A model generated the notes under the pieces. It saw only the letters and a list, made by a program, of their open reading frames with translations. It searched no databases and was not told the origin of the DNA. Below, one piece after another: positions 18,575 through 27,014 of a DNA stretch of 64,000 nt. Each line of letters starts with the position of its first letter. The first letter of the stretch is position 1. This stretch comes from Nocardia inohanensis NBRC 100128 (GTDB lineage: Bacteria > Actinomycetota > Actinomycetes > Mycobacteriales > Mycobacteriaceae), in the NCBI RefSeq assembly GCF_001612945.1, contig NZ_BDBK01000002.1:124001-188000 (forward strand), given 5' to 3'. The position numbers and the translations under genes are program-made.

Positions 18575-19395
18575 ACGAGGTGACAGTGCTTGCGAGCGTG
18601 GGGGAGTCGTTCCAGCAGACCGCCGCTACCGGCCCGCTGCTGCTCGCGCTCGGTGCCTGCCTGCTGGCGGGCCTGGTCTCCTTCGCCTCCCCGTGCGTGG
18701 TGCCGCTGGTCCCCGGTTACCTGTCGTATCTGGCCGGTGTGGTCGGCGCGGAGGCCCCGCCCGCCTCGGTCGAATCCGCCCGGCGCACCAAGGTTCTGGA
18801 GCGTCAGGGCCGGATGCGGGTGGCGGGTGCGGCGGGCCTGTTCGTGGCCGGTTTCACCGTCGTCTTCGTGCTCGCGTCCGCGACCGTCTTCGGCGCGATC
18901 CAGGCGCTGAACGTCAATCGTGAACTGCTGCAACGCGTCGGCGGCGTGGTGACCATCGTGATGGGCCTGGCCTTCATCGGCCTCATCCCCGCTCTGCAAC
19001 GCGACACCCGCATGGAGCCGCGACGCCTCTCCGGCCTGGTCGGCGCACCTCTGCTCGGCGCGGTCTTCGCGCTCGGCTGGACCCCCTGCCTGGGCCCCAC
19101 CCTCTCCGGCGTGATGGCCGTCTCCGCGGGCACCGAGGGCACCACCGCCGCCCGCGGCGTCGCCCTCATCGTGGCCTACTGCCTGGGCCTGGGCCTGCCC
19201 TTCGTGATCCTGGCGTTCGGTTCGGCCACCGCACTGCGCGGGGTCGGCTGGCTGCGCCGCAATTCCCGCACCATTCAGGTGATCGGCGGCATCCTGCTGG
19301 TGGCCGTCGGTTTCGCCCTGGTGACCGGGGCCTGGGACCAGTTCGTGTCCTGGGTCCGGGACGCCTTCGTCTCGAATGTGACCCTGCCGATCTGA
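18571..19395 (+). CDS. ccdA: Cytochrome c biogenesis protein CcdA
   Basis: 274-residue integral membrane reductant transporter with six predicted helices. The paired cysteines are Cys42 in [18 protein letters not shown] and Cys173 in [13 protein letters not shown], the two sites that shuttle electrons from cytosolic thioredoxin to external thiols. The order tlpA-ccdA-resB-ccsB matches system II cytochrome c maturation. GTG start overlaps the lipoprotein stop. A second CcdA-type protein is encoded at 32,393-33,268. Confidence 0.94.
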   Translation: MNEVTVLASVGESFQQTAATGPLLLALGACLLAGLVSFASPCVVPLVPGYLSYLAGVVGAEAPPASVESARRTKVLERQGRMRVAGAAGLFVAGFTVVFVLASATVFGAIQALNVNRELLQRVGGVVTIVMGLAFIGLIPALQRDTRMEPRRLSGLVGAPLLGAVFALGWTPCLGPTLSGVMAVSAGTEGTTAARGVALIVAYCLGLGLPFVILAFGSATALRGVGWLRRNSRTIQVIGGILLVAVGFALVTGAWDQFVSWVRDAFVSNVTLPI

Positions 19396-21029
19396 TGACC
19401 GTGACCACCGAAACCCCCGCCGCCCCGAAACCCGTTCGCCCGCCGCGCCAATCGCCGCCGCGGCGCGCACTGGCCCTGCTGCGCAATGCCTGGCGTGGCT
19501 TGACCAGCATGCGCACCGCGCTCATGCTGCTGTTCCTGCTGGCGCTGGCCGCCATCCCCGGCGCACTGCTGCCGCAGCGGAGCCTGAACGCGCAGAAGGT
19601 GGATCAGTACATCGCGGACCGCCCGAAGCTGGGCCCGTGGATGGATCGCCTCGAACTGTTCGACGTGTTCTCCAGCTTCTGGTTCACCGCCGTCTATGTG
19701 CTGCTGTTCGTTTCGCTGGTCGGCTGCATCCTGCCGCGCGTGCTCGATCACTATCGGGCGCTGCGCACCCCGCCGGTCAAGGCTCCCCGCAATCTTTCCC
19801 GCCTGCCGCACCACTTCGAGGGCAGCGACACCGCCACCCCGGACGAGGTGATCGAACGGGTCCGCACGGGTCTGCGTGGCTGGCGCACCGTGGTGCAGCC
19901 GGGCAATCGTGAAGGGGAGGTGACCCTTTCGGCGGAGAAGGGTTACAGCCGCGAACTCGGCAACCTGGTCTTCCACCTGGCCCTGGTCGGTCTGCTGGCG
20001 GCCATCGCCATCGGCAAGCTGTTCGGCTACGAGGGCAACGTGGTGGTGATCGCCAATGACGGCCCGGGTTTCTGCACCACCTCCCCGGCGGTCTTCGATT
20101 CCTTCCGCGCCGGCAATGTCAACGACGGCACCGGCCTGACCCCGATGTGCGTGCGGGTCAAGAACTTCAAGGCCGACTACCTGCCGAACGGCCAGGCCGA
20201 GATGTTCACCTCCGACCTCCAGTATCAGGCCGGCGACGACCTGAACACCGGCACCTGGCGCGACACCACCGTGCAGGTGAACCATCCGCTGCGGCTGGCG
20301 GGCGATCGAATCTATTTGCAGGGCCACGGTTTCGCGCCCACCTTCACGGTCACCTTCCCCAACGGCCAGACCCGTACCGAGACCATCCAGTGGCGGCCGG
20401 ACGACGCGACCACCTTCCTGTCCTCGGGCGTGCTGCGCATCGATCCGCCGGGCGGCATGTACCCGACCGAGGCGGAACGCCGTAAGCACCAGGTAGCGAT
20501 CCAGGGTCTGTTCGCCCCGACCGCCCTGCTGCACGGTTCGCTGCTCACCTCGGCGTATCCGGCCATGAAGGATCCGATGGTCGCCGTCGACATCTATCGC
20601 GGTGAGACGGGCCTGGACACCGGCCGCGCCCAGTCGCTGTTCTCCCTCGATCCCGAGATGATCAAGCAGGGCCGCCTGACCAAGGAACAGCGCGTCAACC
20701 TGAAGCCCGGCGAGGGCGCGACCCTCGCCGACGGCACCAAGGTCACTTTCGATGGCGCCCAGGAGTTCGTGAACCTCCAGGTCTCGCACGATCCGGCGCA
20801 GCAGTGGGTGCTGGTCAGCGCCCTGACCATGATGGCCGGCCTGCTGGGTTCGCTGCTGATCAAGCGCCGCCGCATCTGGCTGCGCGTCTACCCCGCCGCC
20901 GAGCCTTCCGAAAAACGACGTACCGTAGTAGAAATGGGCGGACTGGCCCGCACCGACCAAGCCGGTTGGGGCGGCGAATTCGATCGCCTGCGTGAGCGGC
21001 TGCTGACCGACAACCCGGGAGAGAAGTAA
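19395..21029 (+). CDS. resB: Cytochrome c biogenesis protein ResB
   Basis: 544 residues. Three helices cluster near the N-terminus (LTSMRTALMLLFLLALAAIPG, FWFTAVYVLLFVSLVGCILP, LVFHLALVGLLAAIAIGKLFG). A large external domain (about residues 225-470) follows, then a final helix near LVSALTMMAGLLGSLLIKRRR. ResB and CcsB form the haem export and cytochrome c ligation complex. Length is normal for actinobacteria. The start overlaps the ccdA stop and the stop overlaps ccsB (TAATG). Confidence 0.93.
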   Translation: MTVTTETPAAPKPVRPPRQSPPRRALALLRNAWRGLTSMRTALMLLFLLALAAIPGALLPQRSLNAQKVDQYIADRPKLGPWMDRLELFDVFSSFWFTAVYVLLFVSLVGCILPRVLDHYRALRTPPVKAPRNLSRLPHHFEGSDTATPDEVIERVRTGLRGWRTVVQPGNREGEVTLSAEKGYSRELGNLVFHLALVGLLAAIAIGKLFGYEGNVVVIANDGPGFCTTSPAVFDSFRAGNVNDGTGLTPMCVRVKNFKADYLPNGQAEMFTSDLQYQAGDDLNTGTWRDTTVQVNHPLRLAGDRIYLQGHGFAPTFTVTFPNGQTRTETIQWRPDDATTFLSSGVLRIDPPGGMYPTEAERRKHQVAIQGLFAPTALLHGSLLTSAYPAMKDPMVAVDIYRGETGLDTGRAQSLFSLDPEMIKQGRLTKEQRVNLKPGEGATLADGTKVTFDGAQEFVNLQVSHDPAQQWVLVSALTMMAGLLGSLLIKRRRIWLRVYPAAEPSEKRRTVVEMGGLARTDQAGWGGEFDRLRERLLTDNPGEK

Positions 21030-22015
21030 TGCCGATCGACGAGACTCTCGCGTCCTACAGCGATCTCGCCTTCAAGTCGGCCATCGTGATCTACGCGCTG
21101 GTCTGCCTGATGCTCATCTGGCAGTTCGCGATCACCCGCACGGTCCCCGAAACCGCCCGCAAGCTGGTCACGGTCGGCGGCGGCAGCGACGAAACCCCGC
21201 CGCCCGCCGGCGTACCCGGCAAGGTGGTCCGCACCGAACGCCCGCAGCGCCCGTTCCCGGAACGCCTGGGCAATATGGCCTTCGCGGTGCTGTTCGTCGC
21301 CTTCGGCCTGCACGCGGCCTCGATCGTGTTGCGCGGCTTCGCGACTCACCGTTTCCCGCTCGGCAATATGTACGAGTTCGTCAGCATGGCCTGTGCGGCC
21401 GCCGTCGGTCTCGGTCTGGTGTTGCTGCGCGATCAGCGTTATCGCGGCATGTGGGCGTTCCTGCTGCTGCCCGTGCTCATCCTGATGTTCCTGGCGGGCA
21501 CCGTCCTGCACGCCGATGCCGCCCCGGTGGTTCCGGCGCTGAAGTCGTACTGGCTGCCGGTGCACGTCACCGTGGTCTCCATCGGCAGCGGCGTGTTCCT
21601 GGTCTCGGGTGTGGCCAGCCTGTTGTTCCTGTTCCGGCTGCGGCAGCCCGCGGGCGAGGAATCAACCGGCGTGCTCGGCAATCTCGCCCGCCGGCTCCCG
21701 GACGCCCAGACCCTGGACCGGTTGGCCTACCGCACCACCATCATCGGTTTCCCGATCTTCGGTGCGGGTGTGATCCTGGGTGCGATCTGGGCCGAAGCCG
21801 CCTGGGGCCGCTTCTGGGGCTGGGACCCGAAGGAGACGGTCTCCTTCATCGCCTGGGTCCTCTACGCCGCCTACCTGCACGCCCGCGCGACGTCCGGCTG
21901 GCGAGACACCAAGGCCGCGTGGATCAATGTGGCAGGTTTCGTAGCCATGCTGTTCAACCTGTTCATCATCAATATCGTGGTGAGCGGTCTGCACAGCTAT
22001 GCGGGCTTGAACTAG
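21029..22015 (+). CDS. ccsB: Cytochrome c haem lyase subunit CcsB (ResC)
   Basis: 328 residues, about eight membrane helices. The haem-handling tryptophan-rich WWD-type motif is seen as WGRFWGWDPKETVSFIAWVLYAAYLHA, with conserved histidines in FATHRFPLGNMYEF and GLHSYAG. It completes the hemL-PGM-tlpA-ccdA-resB-ccsB run and works with ResB at the membrane. Convergent with the small secreted-protein gene that ends at 22030. Confidence 0.95.
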   Translation: MPIDETLASYSDLAFKSAIVIYALVCLMLIWQFAITRTVPETARKLVTVGGGSDETPPPAGVPGKVVRTERPQRPFPERLGNMAFAVLFVAFGLHAASIVLRGFATHRFPLGNMYEFVSMACAAAVGLGLVLLRDQRYRGMWAFLLLPVLILMFLAGTVLHADAAPVVPALKSYWLPVHVTVVSIGSGVFLVSGVASLLFLFRLRQPAGEESTGVLGNLARRLPDAQTLDRLAYRTTIIGFPIFGAGVILGAIWAEAAWGRFWGWDPKETVSFIAWVLYAAYLHARATSGWRDTKAAWINVAGFVAMLFNLFIINIVVSGLHSYAGLN

Positions 22016-22029
22016 CCCCGGCTACCGGA

Positions 22030-22353
22030 TCACGGATGCTCGGAGGGGCGCCAGCAGGCCAGCGGCGGTCCGGGCGGGTAGAGCAGTGACCAGCCGACGG
22101 CCGCGCCGATCGCCGCGCCGAGGGCCGCACCGGGTACGGCGCTGAGGCTGCCGCCGATGACGCCGCCCACCAGCGCGCCGATGATGGCGTTGCACTGGTG
22201 CATGACCGGATCGTCGACAGCGGGGTCGTAGACGGGTTCGGCGGCCGGGGGCGCCGGATCCACCGCGACGGGTTCCGCGCCGACCGCTCCGGCGGTGAGA
22301 ACCGTGGCCGAGATGGCGAGCACGGCGGCTGCTGTGAATCGCTTGATCTTCAT
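22030..22353 (-). CDS. Secreted glycine-zipper protein
   Basis: 107 residues. Signal peptide MKIKRFTAAAVLAISATVLTAGAVGA, then a Pro/Ala spacer, then a glycine-zipper segment (IIGALVGGVIGGSLSAVPGAALGAAIGAAVG) of the kind that inserts into membranes or oligomerises. A short C-terminal piece has one Cys (LACWRP) in addition to HQCN. Such proteins are frequent in Nocardia and Rhodococcus. Function unknown. Confidence 0.75.
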   Translation of the reverse strand: MKIKRFTAAAVLAISATVLTAGAVGAEPVAVDPAPPAAEPVYDPAVDDPVMHQCNAIIGALVGGVIGGSLSAVPGAALGAAIGAAVGWSLLYPPGPPLACWRPSEHP

Positions 22354-22458
22354 CGCTCCTTCTTCCGTGCTGGTTGGAAAACCTGGGAAAAACGAGGAAT
22401 CAAGATCGAGTATGCCCCCGGGAGAGTTAGCAGAACTCAGGATTGGCGGAAAATGAAA

Positions 22459-22502
22459 CGTCCCCCGGTCAATCCGATGCAGGTCGGATCGGCTGGGGGA
22501 CG
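22459..22502 (-). terminator. Terminator-like hairpin downstream of the 65-residue membrane protein gene
   Basis: Outer stem CGTCCCCC with GGGGGACG, inner stem ATCCGA with TCGGAT. On the minus strand it is followed by TTTCATTTTCC. It lies 51 bases beyond the stop at 22553. Confidence 0.65.
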
Positions 22503-22552
22503 GTCGAAGGTATTGCCAATAGCGGAGCTCGGTCGCGAGCTCTAGCGGTTCA

Positions 22553-22750
22553 TCAGGTCGATTCGCCGTCGCGATGCTCTCGTGAGAGCCGGCGTAGAAA
22601 TTCCGGATCGTCTTCGGGTCCGATTATTCGGGTACGCCGGGTGGGTGCTGGACCGGTGCCGGCGGATCGCTGGGGCCCGAAAGCTTTCCAGCACAACATC
22701 GCGACGGCCACCACCGCGATGAGTGCCAACAGGTACGCCACGTCGCTCAC
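22553..22750 (-). CDS. Small single-pass membrane protein
   Basis: 65 residues: MSDVAYLLALIAVVAVAMLCWKAFG forms one N-terminal helix, followed by a basic/polar cytoplasmic tail with ARG-rich segments (PTRRTRIIGPEDDPEFLRRL). ATG with GGAGGTGAG upstream on the minus strand. Conserved-looking in the suborder but without recognised function. Lies downstream of the bldC-type gene and may be cotranscribed. Confidence 0.65.
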   Translation of the reverse strand: MSDVAYLLALIAVVAVAMLCWKAFGPQRSAGTGPAPTRRTRIIGPEDDPEFLRRLSREHRDGEST

Positions 22751-22811
22751 CTCCTGCGAACGAGGGTAGTCGGGTTACGTACCCCTGACACTGTGGAACT
22801 GGAAATAGGGG

Positions 22812-23045
22812 TTACACGCGGGTCGCCTCGGTGGTGAGGGACTTGAGCAATTGCATGACTTCGGATTCGCGGAAGCGGCGGTGACCGCCTGGGGTACGCA
22901 AGGAGCCGAGCCGTCCCGCATGTGCCCAGCGGGTAACGGTCTTCGGATCCACATGGAACAGGGCTGCCACTTGGCCCGGGGTGAGCAGGGTGTCCTGGCC
23001 GGTGACGGAACCCAATACGCGGGGTACCGCGGTGAACGCAGTCAT
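22812..23045 (-). CDS. bldC: BldC-family MerR-type DNA-binding regulator
   Basis: 77 residues from the ATG at 23045, with GGAAAGG upstream. The core LLTPGQVAALFHVDPKTVTRWAHAGRLGSLRTPGGHRRFRESEV is nearly collinear with Streptomyces BldC. BldC is a lone MerR-like winged HTH that binds direct repeats and controls development; in non-sporulating relatives the role is less clear. An upstream in-frame start would add 15 residues without family support. A perfect 14-bp palindrome lies at 23155-23168 upstream. Confidence 0.88.
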   Translation of the reverse strand: MTAFTAVPRVLGSVTGQDTLLTPGQVAALFHVDPKTVTRWAHAGRLGSLRTPGGHRRFRESEVMQLLKSLTTEATRV

Positions 23046-23154
23046 TCGCAAACCTTTCCGTATCGACAGATCCCTCATCAGTAGCGACATCGTTGCACTG
23101 CGACCCCCGAGTGTTCGAACAGTCTCGATTTGGTAAAGGGGAAGTAATAGACAA

Positions 23155-23168
23155 AACGGATATCCGTT
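23155..23168. promoter_or_regulatory. Palindrome upstream of the bldC-type gene
   Basis: AACGGATATCCGTT is a perfect 14-bp inverted repeat in the 226-base gap between the divergent bldC-type gene and the DUF4229 gene. It may be an operator; no regulator is assigned. BldC itself normally recognises direct repeats, so this would be a different protein. Confidence 0.35.
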
Positions 23169-23271
23169 ATGTGTTTACGGTCACGGTTTTCCGGGTTGCA
23201 GCGAACTTTCAGCGACCTCCAGCAGGAGGGTGCGAGGAATGTGCGGATCGGTGTCACCTAGGCTGAGGGCC

Positions 23272-23580
23272 GTGTCTGACGCATCCCCGACCCCGAGCGC
23301 GGGCCGTCGCCTGGCTCGCAATCTGGCCCTCTACACGGTGGCCCGGCTGGGCCTGGTGGTAGTCATCGCCGCGATCATCCTGGGCGTGGCCGCGCTGGTG
23401 CAGGTGTCCATCCCGCTCATCGTCGCGCTGCTGTTCGCGCTGCTCATCGCCATGCCGCTGTCGCTGGTGCTGTTCAAAAAGCTGCGCGCGCAGGTGAACA
23501 AGGACATCGCCGCGGTGGACGAGAAGCGCCGCAGGGACCGCGAGCAGCTGATGAAGCGCTTGCAGGGCGGCGACGCGTGA
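23272..23580 (+). CDS. DUF4229 membrane protein
   Basis: 102 residues from GTG 23272. A short polar N-terminus is followed by two helices ([20 protein letters not shown] and [20 protein letters not shown]) and a basic amphipathic C-terminus ([16 protein letters not shown]). This layout fits DUF4229 proteins of actinobacteria. The stop overlaps the next gene (GTGA), so it is coupled to the PLP enzyme. Function unknown. Confidence 0.75.
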   Translation: MSDASPTPSAGRRLARNLALYTVARLGLVVVIAAIILGVAALVQVSIPLIVALLFALLIAMPLSLVLFKKLRAQVNKDIAAVDEKRRRDREQLMKRLQGGDA

Positions 23581-24662
23581 AGCGCTGCGAGCGCTCCACG
23601 CCCCGGGCCTGGGCCGACAACGCGGTTCGCCTGATCGATGCCGACACCCAGCGCAGCGCCGACACCCATCTGCTGCGCTATCCGCTGCCGCCGGAGTGGG
23701 GCGTTCAGCTGTATCTGAAGGACGAATCCACCCACATCACAGGCAGTCTCAAGCACCGGCTGGCGAGATCGCTTTTCCTGTACGCCATCTGCAACGGCTG
23801 GGTGGTCGAAGGCACCACGGTGGTGGAGGCTTCCTCCGGTTCGACCGCGATCTCCGAGGCGTATTTCGCGAAACTGCTGGGCCTGGAGTTCGTGGCGGTG
23901 GTGCCGGCCAAGACCTCACCGGAGAAGCTGGCGCTGATCGAGGCGCAGGGCGGGCGTTGCCATCTGGTGCAGAAGGCGCCCGATATCTACGCGGAGGCAG
24001 CGCGTTTGGCGGCCGAGTGCGGCGGCCACTACATGGACCAGTTCACCTATGCCGAGCGGGCCACCGACTGGCGCGGGAACAACAACATCGCCGAATCCAT
24101 CTTCCATCAAATGGAGTTGGAGACCCATCCGGTGCCGGAGTGGGTGGTGGTGGGTGCGGGTACCGGCGGCACCAGCGCGACCATCGGCCGCTACCTGCGC
24201 TATCGGCGGCATGCCACCAGGCTCGCGGTGGTGGATCCGGAGAATTCGGCCTTCTACGGCGGCTACGAGCTCGGCGACTACGACTATCAGACCGGAATGC
24301 CTTCGCGGATCGAGGGAATCGGGCGGCCGCGGGTGGAGCCGTCCTTCGTCGGTCAGGTCGTGGACTGCATGATCGAGGTGCCGGACGCGGCGTCGATCGC
24401 GGCGACGCGGGTGGCCAGTGCGGCGCTCGGGCGGCGGGTGGGCGGTTCGACCGGAACCAACCTGTGGGGGGCATTTGCCCTGATAGCCGACATGATTTCG
24501 GAAGGTCGCAGGGGTTCTGTGGTTACCCTGCTGTGTGACGGCGGGGACCGTTATGCCGGAACCTATTTCAATGACGACTGGGTTGCCGGTCAGGGGCTGA
24601 GCCTCGCGGAGCCCACCGCGGTCATCTCGGAATTCATCGCTACCGGTCATTGGTCCGGATAG
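23577..24662 (+). CDS. PLP-dependent cysteine synthase-family lyase (Cds1/Rv3684-like)
   Basis: 361-residue fold-type II PLP protein. The PLP lysine is in [15 protein letters not shown], the substrate loop is [19 protein letters not shown] and the phosphate-binding glycines are in [17 protein letters not shown]. It lacks the cysteine synthase KDR pattern. It resembles Rv3684 (Cds1), an L-cysteine desulfhydrase that releases H2S, pyruvate and ammonia. I infer cysteine desulfhydrase activity with moderate confidence; a cystathionine-type lyase is the alternative. GTG start overlaps the DUF4229 stop. Confidence 0.82.
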   Translation: MKRCERSTPRAWADNAVRLIDADTQRSADTHLLRYPLPPEWGVQLYLKDESTHITGSLKHRLARSLFLYAICNGWVVEGTTVVEASSGSTAISEAYFAKLLGLEFVAVVPAKTSPEKLALIEAQGGRCHLVQKAPDIYAEAARLAAECGGHYMDQFTYAERATDWRGNNNIAESIFHQMELETHPVPEWVVVGAGTGGTSATIGRYLRYRRHATRLAVVDPENSAFYGGYELGDYDYQTGMPSRIEGIGRPRVEPSFVGQVVDCMIEVPDAASIAATRVASAALGRRVGGSTGTNLWGAFALIADMISEGRRGSVVTLLCDGGDRYAGTYFNDDWVAGQGLSLAEPTAVISEFIATGHWSG

Positions 24663-24699
24663 TTTTCGCACGGCACGGCGATCGGGTGAGAACCGTTGA

Positions 24700-25584
24700 T
24701 CACCCATCTTCCAGATTGCTGACTATTTGCTGAAGTGGTTGTGTAGGTAGGGGTTCGCGCCCTTCGGGGGTGGGTCGCGGGCGCATTACGAGGGTGTCGG
24801 GGCCCTCGGATCTGTTAACAGCCCTTGACGTGTGGGGCCGTTCGCGGAGGACTGGACGCGTGACCGCCATGGGTTGGTCCACGCTCGTGCCGAGCACGAG
24901 CATCCAGGATTGCAAGGCGGATTGGGTGCGCCAGATGTTCATCCGGAGTTCGGTGATGGCGAGCGTCTTCGGATTGCGCACCAGTTTGGTCCGATCCGGC
25001 CGCTCGTTGGCGACCGCGTCGCCGCGCCACAGGACGGCGAATTCCGGACTCTCCAGGCAGGTCTCGATAATCTGCCGGGTGCGCTCGCTGGGACCGTTGC
25101 GCGCCAGCATGATCCGGAAGGACTTGACCGCCTGCTTCGCCTCGCCCATCCAATCGACCAGTACGGTTTTCGAGATGGGGTTGAGCATGATCCACTCGAC
25201 GTAGTTCGTGCCCGGAACCAATTGCGGGAACGCCTCTTCGTGGGCGGTATTGGCGGCGATGATGTCCATGGCGCCGGTGACGAAGGCCGCGATCTTGGGA
25301 TTCAGCAGCTCGAGGTACTCGAGGTCGACGGCGGTGGGCTGGTCGGGTTCGATTCGCGGACTTGGTCCTTCGGCCAGGACGAGGGCGTACTCGAATTCGG
25401 CGGGCAGTAGTTCCAGTGCGGTGCTGAGGGATTCGACGACCCGCCGGGAGGGGGTGGCGCCGCCTTCGATCTTGGTCAGATAGGGGACCGAGAGGTTGGC
25501 GAGCCAGGCGAGTTGGGGGCGGGTCAGGCTGGCGGTCGTGCGCCGTTGGCGAATGAACTCGCCGAACGTTGGAACTCCATTCAT
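24700..25584 (-). CDS. XRE-family regulator with MmyB-like ligand-binding domain
   Basis: 294 residues. N-terminal HTH (about residues 5-65, RRTTASLTRPQLAWLANLSVPYLTKIEGG) followed by a C-terminal region with SFRIMLARNGPSERTRQIIETCLESPEFAVLW, the style of MmyB-like PAS/LBD domains that may bind fatty acids. Such regulators are often autoregulated and divergent from a target gene; here the neighbour is the small gene at 25725. ATG 25584. A DtxR/IdeR-box-like sequence lies four bases upstream of the start. Confidence 0.8.
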   Translation of the reverse strand: MNGVPTFGEFIRQRRTTASLTRPQLAWLANLSVPYLTKIEGGATPSRRVVESLSTALELLPAEFEYALVLAEGPSPRIEPDQPTAVDLEYLELLNPKIAAFVTGAMDIIAANTAHEEAFPQLVPGTNYVEWIMLNPISKTVLVDWMGEAKQAVKSFRIMLARNGPSERTRQIIETCLESPEFAVLWRGDAVANERPDRTKLVRNPKTLAITELRMNIWRTQSALQSWMLVLGTSVDQPMAVTRPVLRERPHTSRAVNRSEGPDTLVMRPRPTPEGREPLPTQPLQQIVSNLEDG

Positions 25585-25587
25585 TAC

Positions 25588-25606
25588 TTAGGGTGACCTT
25601 ACTTGT
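25588..25606. promoter_or_regulatory. Weak IdeR/DtxR-box-like sequence
   Basis: TTAGGGTGACCTTACTTGT matches the degenerate consensus TWAGGTWAGSCTWACCTWA at about 13 of 19 positions, immediately upstream of the XRE gene. The score is borderline; the strong box at 43128 is a better example. Confidence 0.3.
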
Positions 25607-25724
25607 ATAGCCGTCTGGTACACGCGCGGTTGGCCGGTGATACACGCACGGTCGCCGCACATGGGGGTGTGCGGTATCCCGTTCTGCTCCAATAGTTTGA
25701 AACAACAACAAATCAGGAGTCGAG

Positions 25725-26012
25725 TTGGGGCAGCATCCGCGATCGGTCATGGACGTCAATGTCACAGTCGGGCCATGGGTCCTCACCTACGGGAATGACC
25801 AGACCATCCGGTCGGAATCGGTGGAGTTCGGGCACGCGTGGGAGCCCGTGGCCTGCGGGCTGTACCGCGATCGTGACGGTGATATCTGGGAGCGCGTACC
25901 CAGCGGCTGGCTGCTGCGTCTGCAAGGCGGGGTCGAGGTCGATCCGGAGACCGTATGGGGCTGGGTCGATGGGCATGTGTGCGACTACGCACCGTTCACC
26001 ACCTGGTACTGA
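25725..26012 (+). CDS. Hypothetical protein, divergent from the XRE regulator
   Basis: 95 residues from TTG 25725 (AGGAG at 25715-25719); ATG 25749 is an alternative. The sequence is rich in Trp, Val and Asp, suggesting a small beta fold (TVGPWVLTYGNDQTI, DGDIWERVPSGWLLRLQGGV), and ends DYAPFTTWY. No domain is recognised. A strong terminator follows. Position suggests control by the divergent XRE regulator. Confidence 0.55.
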   Translation: MGQHPRSVMDVNVTVGPWVLTYGNDQTIRSESVEFGHAWEPVACGLYRDRDGDIWERVPSGWLLRLQGGVEVDPETVWGWVDGHVCDYAPFTTWY

Positions 26013-26035
26013 GTGGTCCGTACACCTCATTGCGA

Positions 26036-26061
26036 GGCCCGAGGGGAGTTCCCTTCGGGCC
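26036..26061 (+). terminator. Intrinsic terminator after the 95-residue gene
   Basis: 11-bp stem GGCCCGAGGGG with CCCTTCGGGCC (one G-U pair), four-base loop and a TTCTTT tail. It isolates the following HTH/Clp-N promoter from upstream transcription. Confidence 0.85.
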
Positions 26062-26077
26062 TTCTTTCCGCGCCCGG

Positions 26078-26122
26078 TGTCAATTTTCGTTGACAGCTCG
26101 GGGATGTCAACGTAAATTGACA
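26078..26122 (+). promoter_or_regulatory. SigA promoter with twin operators for the HTH/Clp-N pair
   Basis: Two perfect palindromes of the form TGTCAA-N6-TTGACA occupy 26078-26095 and 26105-26122, 27 bp apart start to start. The right half of the first is itself a consensus -35 box (TTGACA 26090-26095). A 17-base spacer leads to TAAATT (26113-26118) as -10, inside the second palindrome. The predicted start of transcription falls at or next to ATG 26126, implying leaderless mRNA. Binding would block both promoter elements; autoregulation by the HTH protein is inferred. Confidence 0.75.
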
Positions 26123-26125
26123 TAC

Positions 26126-26347
26126 ATGAGTGAGGCAACGACTCTGGCGGCCGCCGCCGGTAGCCCCGACCCCCAGGTCGGGCTCCGGGCGGTACTCGCA
26201 CTGCGCCGGTTGCTCGAGCGGCTCGAGGCCATCCAGGTCACCAATGCCCGCAGGCAGGGCTGGTCCTGGCAGGCCATCGCCGACGCGCTCGAGGTCAGCC
26301 GGCAGGCGGTCCACCAGAAGTACAACCGGAAGGGCGGTATCCGCTGA
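26126..26347 (+). CDS. Small HTH protein paired with a Clp-N protein
   Basis: 73 residues. N-terminal helix LRAVLALRRLLERLEAIQV, then a clear HTH: ARRQGWSWQAIADALEVSRQAVHQKYNRKGG. It starts at ATG 26126 with no Shine-Dalgarno, eight bases from the predicted -10, consistent with leaderless translation. The stop overlaps the start of the Clp-N gene (TGATG). Similar two-gene HTH/Clp-N units occur in actinobacteria. Likely the repressor for the twin operators upstream. Confidence 0.82.
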   Translation: MSEATTLAAAAGSPDPQVGLRAVLALRRLLERLEAIQVTNARRQGWSWQAIADALEVSRQAVHQKYNRKGGIR

Positions 26348-26934
26348 TGTTCGAAAGATTCGACAAGGCGGCCAAATACGCGATCGTGGTGGCGCAGGAG
26401 GAGGCGCGGGAGTTGCGATCGTCATCCATCCAGGTCGAGCACGTGCTGTTGGGGCTGCTGGTCGCGCCGGACCAGGGGCTGCGGGAAGTGCTCGCCGGAC
26501 AAGGCATCACGGCCGAGGGCGTGCGAGCCGAACTGTGCCGCAAGCGAACCGGGGAGCCGCTGGGGGAGGAGGACGCGGAAGCGTTGCGCTCCATCGGAAT
26601 CGACCTGGACGCGGTGCGGGAAAGCCTGGAGGCCATGTTCGGGGAGGACGCGCTGGAGCGCGCGGTGCCCGCCGAAAAGGAACGGCGGGGAATCTTCCGC
26701 AGCTCGAAAGGCATGAGCACCGGGCACATTCCGTTCACCCGGGACGCCAAGAAGGTGATCGAACTGTCGCTACGCGAGACCATCGCGCGCGGAGACGACC
26801 GCATCGAGGCCGGGCATGTGCTGCTGGGGGTGCTGCGCGCGCCCAATGACACCACCCGGCGGCTGCTGGGCGGGGAGACCGGAATCGCGGCGGTGCGCGA
26901 GGCCGTGGGGGGCTACCTCGACCACGCGGCCTGA
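26347..26934 (+). CDS. Stand-alone Clp N-terminal-domain protein
   Basis: 195 residues with two Clp_N-type helical repeats: one at ~1-60 (FDKAAKYAIVVAQEEARELR, IQVEHVLLGLL) and one at ~130-190 (AKKVIELSLRETIARGDD, IEAGHVLLGVLRAP). These match the adaptor- and substrate-binding N-domain of ClpA/ClpC, but there is no AAA+ ATPase module. It may therefore act as a ClpC-like adaptor, decoy or ClpS-type partner recognition protein. It is translationally coupled to the HTH gene, hinting at a proteolysis-linked stress switch. Function is inferred. Confidence 0.8.
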   Translation: MFERFDKAAKYAIVVAQEEARELRSSSIQVEHVLLGLLVAPDQGLREVLAGQGITAEGVRAELCRKRTGEPLGEEDAEALRSIGIDLDAVRESLEAMFGEDALERAVPAEKERRGIFRSSKGMSTGHIPFTRDAKKVIELSLRETIARGDDRIEAGHVLLGVLRAPNDTTRRLLGGETGIAAVREAVGGYLDHAA

Positions 26935-27014
26935 TACGCCCGGGGACGCGATTGTGACCGGTCGGCCGGGCGTGATGCCGGGCCCTGGACACGATCGCGC
27001 CCTACCATCGCAGC

